From Legionellaceae bacterium (lineage in GTDB: Bacteria > Pseudomonadota > Gammaproteobacteria > Legionellales > Legionellaceae), in NCBI GenBank assembly GCA_029212505.1, contig JARGOS010000004.1, forward strand, positions 62,001 through 126,000: a stretch of DNA of 64,000 nt, in the 5' to 3' direction. This document shows, piece after piece, positions 38,106 to 47,941 of the stretch. Within the stretch, counting starts at the first letter, position 1, and the number at the start of each line of letters is the position of its first letter. The notes under the pieces are model-generated. The model had not been told where the DNA came from, did not search any database, and saw only the letters and a program-made list of their open reading frames with translations. Position numbers and translations under genes: made by a program.

Positions 38106-38686
38106 AAAATTGTTTCTATGGCAGCCGATAGCCCTAAGTCGCGCATCAGTTGATAATAAATCGCGATGACTAAAATTGGCACGCTAAGCAACACCAGGGT
38201 TTTATATTTAAAGCCATGCTTATGGTGCTCTACGCGCTTGTTATGGGTAAGAACATCAATCATTTCGTCTCCAAAATAAATCGAGGCAAACGTGCCGAGA
38301 AACGATAAGCCTATAATAGACCAATAAGGGAGCGGGTGACAGAGAATTTGATGAAAGACACGGGTAATCAAGGTCGCCTCAAAATGTTGGGGCGCAAACA
38401 GCAGGCTTAAACATGTGATGGTTATCGCCAATACCCACACAAAAATTTCGACAACAAACATACGAAAGCCAAATAAAAGCCGGATTGGAAAATCTAATAA
38501 AAATCCTGCATCAGCTACCGGTGTGCATAAGACAAAAAAGCTCCAAGTGAGGGCAAGTGTTACGCTTCCTTTCGAGATGCCGTGCTGATGGATTAAATAA
38601 ACAAAATAGAGCGCAAGAAGAGCACTTAATAAAACAAATTTTAATCCTGTTTCTAAATGGGTTTGATGCTTTAATTTAAAATTCAC
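38102..38686 (-). CDS. Hypothetical multi-pass membrane protein
   Basis: About 194 residues with five hydrophobic segments (for example FVLLSALLALYFVYLI, LALTWSFFVLCTPVADAG, FVWVLAITITCLSLLF). No family recognised. The longer frame begins at a GTG at 38758, but a GTG at 38686 has AAGGA six bases upstream and starts just before the first helix, so it is preferred. It ends inside the start of the HIT gene and begins the acr3 operon. A role in transport or stress is only a guess from position. Confidence 0.6.
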   Translation of the reverse strand: MNFKLKHQTHLETGLKFVLLSALLALYFVYLIHQHGISKGSVTLALTWSFFVLCTPVADAGFLLDFPIRLLFGFRMFVVEIFVWVLAITITCLSLLFAPQHFEATLITRVFHQILCHPLPYWSIIGLSFLGTFASIYFGDEMIDVLTHNKRVEHHKHGFKYKTLVLLSVPILVIAIYYQLMRDLGLSAAIETIL

Positions 38687-38770
38687 CACGATTCCTTGTT
38701 TCACTGACGCGTTCCATTCATGATAAGCGAGACACAGGTTCTGGCATCGGCTGATCACACGGATGCAATC

Positions 38771-38809
38771 AAGCTTACTTGATGTATGATGTGTAATTCA
38801 AGTAAGCTT
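38771..38809. repeat. Perfect 12-base inverted repeat
   Basis: AAGCTTACTTGA (38771-38782) and TCAAGTAAGCTT (38798-38809) flank a 15-base loop, 12 bases after the stop of the leftward gene at 38821. There is no U tract on the minus strand, so it may be a weak terminator, an RNA-stabilising hairpin or a protein site for the operon downstream. Confidence 0.7.
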
Positions 38810-38820
38810 TGGCAAGGCGA

Positions 38821-40014
38821 TTAGGGCTTATCTAACTTATTGAGCTCATCTTGAAAGCTTTCAACTTGATTGATTGTATCTGTGTTGGTTTTATACCAAA
38901 ACGAACCGCGTGATTGTGACGTGCAATGCAAGGCGATGAGCCCTACACCTGTGAGCGCAATCAAAAAGTTTGTGATGATATTTTTATATCCACGATGTGT
39001 TGATAACACCCCATCTTCTTGAGCATTTTTTAAGGTTTCTATTAAACTATTATATGCAACTTGAGGATCTTCATCAGCACCAAGATAGGCAGTTTCAATG
39101 GGCGTTAAATAATTATCTAATGCATTAGCTGCATCTCTATGACCATGTTGGTTCAAATATTTACGCTTATTGTGGAGTTGCGTTTTATATTTTTCAATCA
39201 CTTCTTTCAGCGAACCTAGGTTAACTGCTTGGGCATCATGTGTTGAAGCTGGTACAGCAGTGTGTTGATGAGGCAATGCGGGTGTTGGCGTCAAAGTATA
39301 GATCGAAATTGAGTTTGCTTGAGCATATTTATTGTTTACGAGATAATCAGCCAATTCTTGACTGGAGTTGGTTCTTGATAAATTACCTGATTCGGAATCA
39401 TACAGATAGAATGTACCATTTTTTTTAGTTAATGAAAGGGTATGACCGTCGCTATTGAGCGTCATTCCCTGATTCTTCAAATCATCAAATAGCGTTATTA
39501 ATTGCTGTATGGGCTGAATAGCATCTTCTTGGGTTTGCTCTTCGGGTCTGAGTTTTTTTAGTAGCTCATCTTCTGTTACCATCCACCAGTTTGGAGGACC
39601 CTCGTTCTCACGTAATTTAAGAAATATGGCTAATATTGAGTCATTATTGTATGTATAAAATTCATCTTCTTGTGTGAAGCTGTTTCTATTATCGATAAAT
39701 TCACGAACAATAGTTTCGTTAGTTGCGCTGTGTATTTTCAGATTAATTTCTTGTCTAGTACTGATATTTAATGAATTCGCAAAATATCGGTTACGGGCGT
39801 CCGTTTCAAGGTACCCTTGTCCAAGCTCAGGGTCATTCTCGAGATCACGATCATAATCACGAATAAGATTCTGTTGGGTTTGAGCAATAAGTGTTTGAAG
39901 TTGGTTCGTGCGATTGGTTTCATCAAACTGAAGAATGGTGTTGATAACCCCTATACTAATCAGTGTGCAAGCATTGGAACTTTGACCTTGAGTAATTCTG
40001 ATTGTTTCCATCAT
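38821..40014 (-). CDS. Papain-like (YopT/C58-like) cysteine protease candidate with C-terminal membrane helix
   Basis: A 397-residue protein, no signal peptide. The N terminus has Q9-G-Q-S-S-N-A-C16, like a papain-fold oxyanion glutamine and nucleophile; GHTLSLTKKNGTFYLYDSESG supplies H191 and D206 at the spacing seen in YopT/AvrPphB-type proteases (HxxAx..FFDPNxG). The middle is acidic and helical; residues about 345-363 form one membrane helix (FLIALTGVGLIALHC) followed by a short tail. Such an enzyme anchored to a membrane would suit a translocated effector. Family membership is inferred from motif spacing only. It is divergent from a small gene at 40152. Confidence 0.6.
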   Translation of the reverse strand: MMETIRITQGQSSNACTLISIGVINTILQFDETNRTNQLQTLIAQTQQNLIRDYDRDLENDPELGQGYLETDARNRYFANSLNISTRQEINLKIHSATNETIVREFIDNRNSFTQEDEFYTYNNDSILAIFLKLRENEGPPNWWMVTEDELLKKLRPEEQTQEDAIQPIQQLITLFDDLKNQGMTLNSDGHTLSLTKKNGTFYLYDSESGNLSRTNSSQELADYLVNNKYAQANSISIYTLTPTPALPHQHTAVPASTHDAQAVNLGSLKEVIEKYKTQLHNKRKYLNQHGHRDAANALDNYLTPIETAYLGADEDPQVAYNSLIETLKNAQEDGVLSTHRGYKNIITNFLIALTGVGLIALHCTSQSRGSFWYKTNTDTINQVESFQDELNKLDKP

Positions 40015-40151
40015 GATATTTCAATATTTATAGTGATCTTATTGCGTATTTATAGCACACCATGGGGCGAGGTGTCAACGAATAAAGCATATTCCCTAGC
40101 GCCATGTATTATGATACAACTTATTTATCTAGTTTAAAGAGAGGCTATTTG

Positions 40152-40439
40152 ATGGATATTGAACAAAGAAAAGAAATAATACAAAAACTTGAGAAAGAAT
40201 TGGACAGAGAAGGTAAGCGTATTGTGCGTGCAGGAGAGCGATCGATATCGGATGAATATACGAAAATAAGTAACGAATTAAAAAATGCAAAAGCTGATTA
40301 TGAGAAGAACGTAGGTCGGCCGTACACGCCGCCAAGCCAAGTGGATGGTACGCTATTTGCAAGGCCTAGAACGCGAACAGCCTCTTCTGAGTCGCCAAGC
40401 AACGCATCTGAAGAAAAATCTGAAGCAAAATTTACCTAA
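40152..40439 (+). CDS. Small coiled-coil protein
   Basis: A 95-residue hydrophilic protein: a charged helical half (MDIEQRKEIIQKLEKELDREG onward) and a disordered Ser/Thr/Arg/Glu-rich tail. The frame starts upstream at 40104, but the ATG at 40152 has AGAGAGG before it. Unknown function. It is divergent from the cysteine-protease candidate and its stop overlaps the holA stop by 4 bases. A chaperone or regulator of its neighbour is possible but unproven. Confidence 0.6.
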   Translation: MDIEQRKEIIQKLEKELDREGKRIVRAGERSISDEYTKISNELKNAKADYEKNVGRPYTPPSQVDGTLFARPRTRTASSESPSNASEEKSEAKFT

Positions 40440-41431
40440 GCTACACCCATGCTCATGGTCATAATAAGTTGTTCGAGGAGTCGCCAGAGTTGAGCATGAG
40501 ATCCTGATTTAATATGTACATCCAGTTCTTGGCTCTGGCGTAAAAGCTGGTAAATATCGGCGCGTGATAAGCGCTTGCTTGCTTGTTGGTATTGCCGTGT
40601 TCGAAACGAACGAATGTTCAGAGCCTGGTGTGATACGCCTGAAGCGATTTGCTCAAGCAGCCTCAGCTCTTGCGTAATAAACCATAAAATTAGCGTGGGC
40701 TCGGTCTGGTCTTGTCGTGCGCGATGCACAAGATCGAGTGCTTTGTTTGCATTGCCTTCAAGGCAGGCGCCTGATAGTTCATAGAGCTTATAATCGCGTT
40801 CATCTACCAGTTGTTCACGTACATCATCAAGTTTAAGGCAGGTGCCCGGTTCATGAACCAGGGTTAAGCGCTCGATAGTTTGAGCGGCGGCACGCATGTT
40901 GCCTTGTGTGTATTCTTGGATTAAATTCGGAACGCCATGAGCGTAGGTGAATTTTTCTTGTTTGAGTTGCTTTTCAATCCAGCGGAGCAGGGCACCTGCA
41001 TTGGGTGAGGTGATCGTCACAAGCGCAATATCTTGATGCTTACTAAAATCGGGCCATTGTCGCATAGGCACCAGCGGTGCTTGCAAGATGAGCATGCAGT
41101 TTGAGTTAATATTTTCGGCATAGGATTTAAGTGCGGCTTTGGCTTTGGCATCCAGTGTTTTTTTATCCCATGAGGCATTGATTAAGCGTTGCTCCGCAAA
41201 AAGCGAATAGGTGTTCGCTTCTGCAATCAGATCAGGCCAATCGTTGGCATGGCTCAAATGCATGCGCTTCTCTTCGCTGTCACCTGCTTGTTGATGCGTT
41301 CGATGCCAGGCTTGTTTGAGGGTGTCGACACAGCTGTTTAATAAAAACGGATCGGTGCCCGTAATCAGATACACGGGCAACAGATTGCTTTGAAGGTGCG
41401 ATTCCAGCGCTTCGGGATACTTAATTATCAT
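40436..41431 (-). CDS. holA: DNA polymerase III delta subunit
   Basis: Delta opens the beta clamp within the clamp loader. The 331-residue protein has the delta start (LLPVYLITGTDPFLLNSCVD), ILQAPLVPMRQWPD, QGNMRAAAQTIERL and the C-terminal collar pattern (YQLLRQSQELDVHIKSG). It is the last gene of the lnt-leuS-lptE-holA string, an order common in gammaproteobacteria, though a small exported protein gene is inserted before it and overlaps it by 11 bases. Confidence 0.94.
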   Translation of the reverse strand: MIIKYPEALESHLQSNLLPVYLITGTDPFLLNSCVDTLKQAWHRTHQQAGDSEEKRMHLSHANDWPDLIAEANTYSLFAEQRLINASWDKKTLDAKAKAALKSYAENINSNCMLILQAPLVPMRQWPDFSKHQDIALVTITSPNAGALLRWIEKQLKQEKFTYAHGVPNLIQEYTQGNMRAAAQTIERLTLVHEPGTCLKLDDVREQLVDERDYKLYELSGACLEGNANKALDLVHRARQDQTEPTLILWFITQELRLLEQIASGVSHQALNIRSFRTRQYQQASKRLSRADIYQLLRQSQELDVHIKSGSHAQLWRLLEQLIMTMSMGVA

Positions 41432-41846
41432 CGTAGTTGCGCATGCGATGCTTTACGCTACACTGGCTTCGTGTGCTGCCATGGAGGTATTGCCATTGTT
41501 GGCATAAGTACATGGCTGTGCGGCATGCATCTTGGCCTGTGGTGTTCCATGTACGACCAAATTCGTCGCTTACTAGGCAGCGTTGTTCAATAATAGAAAT
41601 AGGACCTTGTTCACACAGTGATTGAGCAGTTTTACAGCTTCGACGATTTTTTGATCGTTTACGGCATTCAATCAGAGCCGCGTGGCGCGCTTTTTTCATG
41701 GTTTTACCGTAGCCGCCAAAATTGCTATCTAAATTATCCATCGCCATGCATTGCCATTGGCCTGGTGGGATATCGATGGCAATGGCCCAAGCAGCCATGG
41801 GAAAGCACAACAGCAAAGGCAGTAATCTTAAAAAAAGAGGTTTCAT
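41421..41846 (-). CDS. Small exported Cys-rich protein
   Basis: A 141-residue protein with a signal peptide (MKPLFLRLLPLLLCFPMAAWA) and a mature part with eight or so cysteines (QWQCMAMD, ALIECRKRS, SCKTAQSLC, DACRTAMYLC, SQCSVK). The pattern of ageing small residues around A..AL..C..(S)..C resembles DUF4189-like secreted domains, but I cannot assign it. It is placed between lptE and holA and overlaps holA, so it is made with cell-envelope and replication genes. Function unknown. Confidence 0.7.
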   Translation of the reverse strand: MKPLFLRLLPLLLCFPMAAWAIAIDIPPGQWQCMAMDNLDSNFGGYGKTMKKARHAALIECRKRSKNRRSCKTAQSLCEQGPISIIEQRCLVSDEFGRTWNTTGQDACRTAMYLCQQWQYLHGSTRSQCSVKHRMRNYDDN

Positions 41847-41892
41847 CGTGTTTTTCCCTGTTTTATTATTATATAATTTAATTATAACTTAA

Positions 41893-42405
41893 TTATTTAT
41901 ACCCAGATGGCGTGTAGCGATTAAGGCAATAAATGATTTGAATTGCGGCATCATGCTTCATGGCGAGTTTTAATTTTTCACTCTCATTACGCGAGCCTAA
42001 GATACGTTCATTATTGATCGTGAGTGGGCGATTGACAACAACTGAACGCGATGGAATAAGCGTTTTTCCTTGATTATTTTCCACTCGAAATCTAACGGTA
42101 TAACGTAATTGATATTGCCTGGGTGTGCTGCTTGAGCTAACACTTGATATATTTTGAACTAGATTTTCATCTTCAATAATAAGCCAAAAACGTGCTTGTT
42201 TTGTATCGGACGTGACGTGGATATCACCGGCAGATAACAGCGGTTTGAGGTACGCTGGCCAATCGCGTACGTCATTTTCTTGGATGAGTGCGACGCTTGG
42301 CCTAAGCCAGGTCGGAAAATCACCTAAACCGCGAAGGTGAAAGCCGCATGCGCTGAGCAGGGCAAGCATGCCCAACATCATAAGACAACGTTGGGCTCTT
42401 TTCAC
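41893..42405 (-). CDS. lptE: LPS-assembly lipoprotein LptE
   Basis: LptE plugs the LptD barrel and helps insert lipopolysaccharide in the outer membrane. The 170-residue precursor has a lipoprotein signal with lipobox LSAC and GFHLRGLGDFP right after the cysteine, the family hallmark. The start seems to be GTG at 42405; an ATG eight codons in is possible. It follows leuS after one base. Confidence 0.93.
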   Translation of the reverse strand: MKRAQRCLMMLGMLALLSACGFHLRGLGDFPTWLRPSVALIQENDVRDWPAYLKPLLSAGDIHVTSDTKQARFWLIIEDENLVQNISSVSSSSTPRQYQLRYTVRFRVENNQGKTLIPSRSVVVNRPLTINNERILGSRNESEKLKLAMKHDAAIQIIYCLNRYTPSGYK

Positions 42406-42406
42406 G

Positions 42407-44884
42407 TTAAGCTACGACCAGGTTGATGAGTTGACGATGGGCGACAATAATCGATTTTTTGATGGATTTACCTTCAAGAAACGGTGCGACAGCGGTGGTT
42501 GCATGTTCAAGCAAAACATCTTCTGGGGTATCACTGGCTAATGTAAATTGGCCACGTAGTTTTCCGTTGATTTGAACCACAAAATCCACTTCATCCATCT
42601 TGAGTGCGTTTTTATCATACTTCGGCCAAGAGGCGTCAATAATCGGTTTAGAAAAACCGATGCTTTTCCAAAGCGCATGGGTGATATGCGGGGTAATCGG
42701 TGCAAGTAACCGCAACAAAGCCGTGGTACTTTTATATAAAAAGTAGTGATCCTGATCGTTCTCAGGCGTATAGGCTGATAGGGTATTGAGTACTTTCATG
42801 CACGCAGAAACGACCGTGTTATATTGCTGACGCTCATAATCTGCTGTGGCTTGCGCAATGCATTGATGAACGATTGAACGTGCTTTTTTCAAACGTGTTT
42901 CGGCGTTTGCCCAATCAATACGTGGTCTATTTTCCACATAAAGAATATGAAGCTCATAAAACAGGGCTTGATGTTGGTGTACAAAAGCCCATAAACGTTT
43001 AAGAAAACGATGGGCACCTTCAACCCCTGTGTCAGACCATTCTAAATCTTGTTCAGGAGGGGCTGCAAACATGATAAAAAGCCGAGCAGTATCCACGCCG
43101 TAGGTTTTAATCAAAGGGGTTGGATCGACCGTATTACCAACCGATTTAGACATTTTCTGTCCGTCTTTGAGCACCATGCCTTGGGTCAGTAATGCTTTAA
43201 ACGGTTCGTCTGAGTTCAGCAGCCCTTCATCACGCATGAGTTTATGGAAAAAACGCGCATAAAGCAGATGCATCACCGCGTGCTCAACACCACCGATGTA
43301 TTGATCAACCGGTGTCCAGTATTTTGCGCGGTCATCGAGCATAACATCTTCTTGGCCTTTGCAGGCAAAGCGCGCGTAGTACCAAGAAGATTCAAAAAAG
43401 GTATCAAACGTATCGGTTTCACGACGTGCATCTTCACCACATTTAGGGCAGGCAACATGCGTAAACGCATCACAGTCAGCAAGGGGGGAACCTTGTCCTG
43501 TAAATTTGACATCTTCAGGAAGTTTAACCGGTAATTCATCTTCAGGAACGGGGACGGTACCGCATTGCTCACACAAAATCATAGGGATCGGTGTACCCCA
43601 GTAACGTTGGCGTGAAACACCCCAGTCACGTAAACGATAATGCACCGAAGTACGTCCCAAATCTAATGACTCGACATGCTCGCTGATGGCTTTTTTAGCT
43701 TCTTCTGAGCTTAGGTTATCAAATGCATTTGAGTTTACTAATACACCGTCATCTTGTGTGAATGCCGCTTGCGTAAAGTCATGTGTTGAGCCGTCTTTGG
43801 GTACAATCACATCGCGTATCGGTAAATGATATTTTTTGGCGAATTCAAAATCACGTTGATCGTGTGCCGGAACCGACATCACCGCGCCGGTACCGTATTG
43901 CATAAGCACAAAATTCGCAATCCAAATCGGTAGTTTTTCTTGGGTTAGGGGATGGGTTGCGAATAATCCTGTTGCGATTCCACGCTTTTCGAGGGTTGCG
44001 ATATCGGCCTCGGCCGTTCCCATGCCGTCGCAGCTATCTAGAAAAGCTTGAATTTCAGGATTATTTTCAGCCGCTTCTTTGGCGAGCGGATGCTCAGGCG
44101 ATACGGCAAAATACGTCACACCCATCAACGTATCGGGGCGTGTGGTGTAAATTTTTAAAGGTTTTGCGCGGCCTTCGATAGGAAAATATACATCCAGACC
44201 TTCAGAACGCCCAATCCAATTGCGTTGCATTTGTTTAACTTTGGATGGCCACTCATCTAACGTATCGAGGCCAAGCAAGAGTTCGTCCGCGTAGGCTGTA
44301 ATTTTAATAAACCACTGAGATATGGCTTTGCGCTCAACCAATGCGCCTGAGCGCCAACCGCGCCCGTTCACCACTTGTTCGTTCGCGAGTACGGTTTGAT
44401 CGACCGGATCCCAATTCACCATCGCATTTTTTTTATACGCGAGGCCTTTTTCGAATAATTTAATAAAAAACCATTGTTCCCACTGATAATAGACCGGATC
44501 GCAGGTGGTGATTTCACGTCGCCAGTCATATGCGTTACCCAGCGATAAAAATTGCTCTTTCATGGCCGCAATGTTTTTCTTGGTCCAATCGGCTGGATGA
44601 ACGCCGTGTTTTATCGCCGCATTTTCAGCAGGAAGCCCAAAAGCATCCCATCCTAACGGTTGTAAAACATTTTTACCCTGTGCACGCTGATACCTTGCAA
44701 TCACATCGGCAAGAGTATAGTTGCGTACGTGCCCCATATGCAGCGAGCCACTCGGGTAGGGAAACATGGCAAGACAATAAAATTTTTCTTTATTCAGATC
44801 TTCAGAAACCTGAAAGCATTTTTTTTTCTCCCAATATGCTTGGGCTGCTTGTTCAACGTCTTGCGGGCTGTAGCGATTATCCAT
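42407..44884 (-). CDS. leuS: Leucine-tRNA ligase
   Basis: Class I synthetase with HIGH-type motif ([16 protein letters not shown]), a CP1 editing domain ([34 protein letters not shown]), zinc-like cysteine pairs (ILCEQCG, ACPKCG) and KMSKS ([14 protein letters not shown]). From the ATG at 44884 the protein is about 825 residues; the frame is open further upstream but the segment is not conserved. The start lies 16 bases after the lnt stop. Confidence 0.97.
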   Translation of the reverse strand: MDNRYSPQDVEQAAQAYWEKKKCFQVSEDLNKEKFYCLAMFPYPSGSLHMGHVRNYTLADVIARYQRAQGKNVLQPLGWDAFGLPAENAAIKHGVHPADWTKKNIAAMKEQFLSLGNAYDWRREITTCDPVYYQWEQWFFIKLFEKGLAYKKNAMVNWDPVDQTVLANEQVVNGRGWRSGALVERKAISQWFIKITAYADELLLGLDTLDEWPSKVKQMQRNWIGRSEGLDVYFPIEGRAKPLKIYTTRPDTLMGVTYFAVSPEHPLAKEAAENNPEIQAFLDSCDGMGTAEADIATLEKRGIATGLFATHPLTQEKLPIWIANFVLMQYGTGAVMSVPAHDQRDFEFAKKYHLPIRDVIVPKDGSTHDFTQAAFTQDDGVLVNSNAFDNLSSEEAKKAISEHVESLDLGRTSVHYRLRDWGVSRQRYWGTPIPMILCEQCGTVPVPEDELPVKLPEDVKFTGQGSPLADCDAFTHVACPKCGEDARRETDTFDTFFESSWYYARFACKGQEDVMLDDRAKYWTPVDQYIGGVEHAVMHLLYARFFHKLMRDEGLLNSDEPFKALLTQGMVLKDGQKMSKSVGNTVDPTPLIKTYGVDTARLFIMFAAPPEQDLEWSDTGVEGAHRFLKRLWAFVHQHQALFYELHILYVENRPRIDWANAETRLKKARSIVHQCIAQATADYERQQYNTVVSACMKVLNTLSAYTPENDQDHYFLYKSTTALLRLLAPITPHITHALWKSIGFSKPIIDASWPKYDKNALKMDEVDFVVQINGKLRGQFTLASDTPEDVLLEHATTAVAPFLEGKSIKKSIIVAHRQLINLVVA

Positions 44885-44900
44885 GATTGACTGACAAAAA

Positions 44901-46493
44901 TTAACGGAGTTGGTTAGGATAACGCCTCTTCTTGCTCGCGGCAAGCTTAAGTCGAAATCCAAGTGCAATTAATAATATAAAGCTACTGAATAAAATAGCC
45001 GGGGTGTCTCCAAAACGCACCCAGGGTGTCGCACCTGTGGCGCCATAAATGATACCTTCCAATAGATTGCTCTCAAAGGCAGCAAGCTTGTTTAAAATAG
45101 CGCCTTGGGTATTAATCAGCGAAGAAAGTCCGCTATTATTTGAGACAATTTGAAAACGTCCCGTTTGCTTGGATAGCACTTGGGCCATTTGCAGGTGTTG
45201 ATAAATTGCAAAAGAATGCCCAAACCAGCCGTCATCACTGATTGATACAACCCATTCGGCTTCGGGAAGCTGGGTACGTAAAAGTTCAGGGTAGGCCAGC
45301 TCATAACAAATCAACGTTGCGATAGGGTGTTGATGAATGTTGATGCGTTGTTGATGGGCTGGTCCTGCAACCATATTCGGTGCCGGTAGGCCGAGCCATT
45401 GGTTGATCTTGGCAAGCGCATGCGGAATAAACTCACCAAACGGCACCAGGTGTTGTTTGAAATACACACCCTCTGCATGGCCCAAACCAAGCAAGGCATT
45501 GTGGTAACGGGGTTCGTTGCCTGCATTCGATTCTGCGTGGGGAATACCCAGTAAAACCGCGCTGTTTGTTGCTTGGGCTTCTTGATTAACCGTGTCTAAA
45601 AAGTCACTGACATAGTTGCTGGGCAGCGGGATCGCAGACTCAGGCATAATAATTAATTGCTTTGTTTGCATTAATTTAGAGGTGGCCTCTTGATAATAAT
45701 CTAAGATGTTCCAAAACAGCGCTTCATCCCACTTGTCGCGCATCGATAAGTCCGCTTGAATCACACCCACGGATATGGGCTGTTTATTGATGTTGGTCCA
45801 GTGTACGTTTTTTAATGCTTCGGGACTTATGATAAGTAAAACAAAGCAGACTAAGCCTAAGCGCTTGTTAGGTCCAGATTTAAGAAAAACGAAGCCTAAA
45901 ACACCGCCAGCCAGTGCCGTAAACCAACCCACACCTAAAACGCCCACCAAGGGGAGTAGGTGCTGTAGGGGGGAGTCCATTTGCCCAAAACCGAGCGAAA
46001 GCCAAGGGAATCCACCTAAGCATGTTGAGCGTAAATATTCAGAAAGCAACCATAATGAGCTAAACAATACAACACGGGCGTAATCAGGCATGTTTTTCGC
46101 CAGTAGCTGATACAGTACGGCCATAAGCCCCGTGTAGAGCGCCAAATAAGCAACAAATAATAAAGTAAGTAGTGCAGATAGTGCAAAATTAAGATGACCG
46201 TAGTTATAGATGCTTGCGTAGATCCAAGAAACACCCAAACCAAAAAATCCTATGGCGAATGCAAAGCCGAGGATGCCCGCATGTTTAGCTGTTGTTGTGC
46301 GCGTATGTAATTGTATAAATAATAAGGCCAGACCTAAAATAGCGAGGCCTGGCAAGTGAAACGGAGCAAAACCGAGCGGAAGCAAAAGGCCAGAACAAAA
46401 AGCACGTAGCGTGATTTTCCAGGTGCTTGATGGGTGTGAAGAAGCGGTATCTTCAAGTGCTTGGGGGTTTTCTGGTAGGTAAGTTTGGCTCAT
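44901..46493 (-). CDS. lnt: Apolipoprotein N-acyltransferase
   Basis: Adds the third acyl chain to lipoproteins in the inner membrane. N-terminal half: six to seven membrane helices ([20 protein letters not shown] and others). The nitrilase-like periplasmic domain has the catalytic triad: E in [12 protein letters not shown] in [14 protein letters not shown] and C in [13 protein letters not shown]. One more C-terminal helix ends the 530-residue protein. It heads the lnt-leuS-lptE-holA string. Confidence 0.95.
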   Translation of the reverse strand: MSQTYLPENPQALEDTASSHPSSTWKITLRAFCSGLLLPLGFAPFHLPGLAILGLALLFIQLHTRTTTAKHAGILGFAFAIGFFGLGVSWIYASIYNYGHLNFALSALLTLLFVAYLALYTGLMAVLYQLLAKNMPDYARVVLFSSLWLLSEYLRSTCLGGFPWLSLGFGQMDSPLQHLLPLVGVLGVGWFTALAGGVLGFVFLKSGPNKRLGLVCFVLLIISPEALKNVHWTNINKQPISVGVIQADLSMRDKWDEALFWNILDYYQEATSKLMQTKQLIIMPESAIPLPSNYVSDFLDTVNQEAQATNSAVLLGIPHAESNAGNEPRYHNALLGLGHAEGVYFKQHLVPFGEFIPHALAKINQWLGLPAPNMVAGPAHQQRINIHQHPIATLICYELAYPELLRTQLPEAEWVVSISDDGWFGHSFAIYQHLQMAQVLSKQTGRFQIVSNNSGLSSLINTQGAILNKLAAFESNLLEGIIYGATGATPWVRFGDTPAILFSSFILLIALGFRLKLAASKKRRYPNQLR

Positions 46494-46600
46494 AAGACTC
46501 GGGTAGGTTTGTTAACCAATCTTGGTCAAAAATCAGGATACTACATCAAAATGAAAAAAGTTTCACCGTTTTTTCGTTATGAAAGCTTAGGTGTTTAAAT

Positions 46601-46629
46601 TTGATTCTATATTACTTTTGGTGTATTAT
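46601..46629 (+). promoter_or_regulatory. Sigma-70-type promoter
   Basis: TTGATT (46601-46606), a 17-base spacer and TATTAT (46624-46629) lie 48 bases before the ATG at 46677. Confidence 0.6.
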
Positions 46630-46676
46630 ATATGTACAATAGATGGTATCTATAACATTTGTGTTGGGAGAGACGT

Positions 46677-47789
46677 ATGCCACATTTATATCGTGCTGCA
46701 CGGTTGGAGGCTCTAAAAAAAGCTTATCATGCATTACTTACAAGTCGTGATTTAGAGCTTTTGGACAGGGGTTTTAAGGGTAATATAGATGAACTCGCGG
46801 CAAACTTTAAGTTTGTGGAGGATAATCTTTATGGCTCTGAGGCGTCACAAGAGTTGGATTCGATAGCTGATGCTTTATTATTTAACATAAAGCTTTCACA
46901 ATCTAAAATCCCATTCCTGCAGGGCGCTCTTCGTGCTCAAATCACAGGCAGTATTTTTACTCCTTTTTGGAACGCCGCAGCTAGTTTTTTCACACAGACT
47001 TATTTTGTAAAAGATACATCTTTGAACACAAGAAAGCAGTCGTTTTTAAAACTTTTGGCTATTTTGCCAATACTTAATGATATTTATCATGTAGATCGGG
47101 ATGGGCGTGCAAAGCTTAAGCAAAATATTGTTTCTAACTTTATTTTAACGTTAATAAATCCCGTAAAAATGCTTAATTCATTGTTAACCTTTGTCGAGCA
47201 TTTAGCGAATCGGGTATTAGAAGTGGGTTTAACCCCAAGATCTAAAACCCTCATTCCCCAAGCTTTTTTGAAAGGCGTGGTTGGAGCAGCGGCTACTATT
47301 ATAAGAATTCCTCTTACGATCCTTCAGCCTTTTAGTGATATTTTACCCGTGGTTGTGAATAATCTTGTGATTCAGCCTGTGAAATATGTAAAAAATAAAG
47401 CATTTCCGCCCACAAGGCATGAGATTAATCTAGACGATAAGACGACCCTGGGGGAGCACCTAGGTCTACCCCGTATCGATCCTCGTCGTTTAGGGCCGGA
47501 GACATCGTTTAAATTGGATCTACCTGTAAGCCTAAGCCGAGCGAACTCGGGGGTTATTGATCCACGCGTAAGCCAAAGCCGAGGGCTCGAGCTTGATAGC
47601 GATAGTGATAGTGATGATGATGCTGAAGATACATGGTTTAAGCAATCAACGCCTAAGAGTCCGATCGTTATTGATTCACGCGTAAGCCGAGGCCGAGGGC
47701 ATGGATTATTTGATAATGTGAGCGAACATAGCGATGAAGAAGAAAAATTCTCTCATGATGAGAAAAATCCCCGAGGGCCTGGCAATTGA
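46677..47789 (+). CDS. Hypothetical protein with repeated acidic C-terminal tail, effector candidate
   Basis: A 370-residue protein I do not recognise. Residues about 1-240 are helical with amphipathic or hydrophobic stretches (FLKGVVGAAATIIRIPLTIL, FSNFILTLINP) that could contact membranes. The last 110 residues are disordered, with two related units (VIDPRVSQSRGLELD and VIDSRVSRGRGHGLFD), an Asp/Ser run (DSDSDSDDDAED) and a glutamate cluster (SDEEEKFSHDE) near the end, like the E-block of some Dot/Icm substrates. The ATG at 46677 follows GGGAGAG. It has its own promoter and terminator. Confidence 0.7.
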   Translation: MPHLYRAARLEALKKAYHALLTSRDLELLDRGFKGNIDELAANFKFVEDNLYGSEASQELDSIADALLFNIKLSQSKIPFLQGALRAQITGSIFTPFWNAAASFFTQTYFVKDTSLNTRKQSFLKLLAILPILNDIYHVDRDGRAKLKQNIVSNFILTLINPVKMLNSLLTFVEHLANRVLEVGLTPRSKTLIPQAFLKGVVGAAATIIRIPLTILQPFSDILPVVVNNLVIQPVKYVKNKAFPPTRHEINLDDKTTLGEHLGLPRIDPRRLGPETSFKLDLPVSLSRANSGVIDPRVSQSRGLELDSDSDSDDDAEDTWFKQSTPKSPIVIDSRVSRGRGHGLFDNVSEHSDEEEKFSHDEKNPRGPGN

Positions 47790-47819
47790 GGAAGCTCGGG
47801 AGACTATTGATTAATTTAG

Positions 47820-47845
47820 TGCAAGCATGGAGGCTTGCAATTTTC
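47820..47845 (+). terminator. Terminator-like hairpin
   Basis: TGCAAGC-ATGGAG-GCTTGCA followed by TTTT, about 30 bases after the stop at 47789. Confidence 0.6.
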
Positions 47846-47941
47846 CCGTTGTTTTACTATCTCGTCTTGTTTTAAGCTATAGTTAAATGGAACGTGATAA
47901 ATAATAAGAACATTAGTCTGATAACTTACAGGAGGTTTTTC

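Noticed and set aside
43244..43572. Long frames on both strands within leuS
   Set aside because: They are other-frame readings of a conserved synthetase region without their own start signals.
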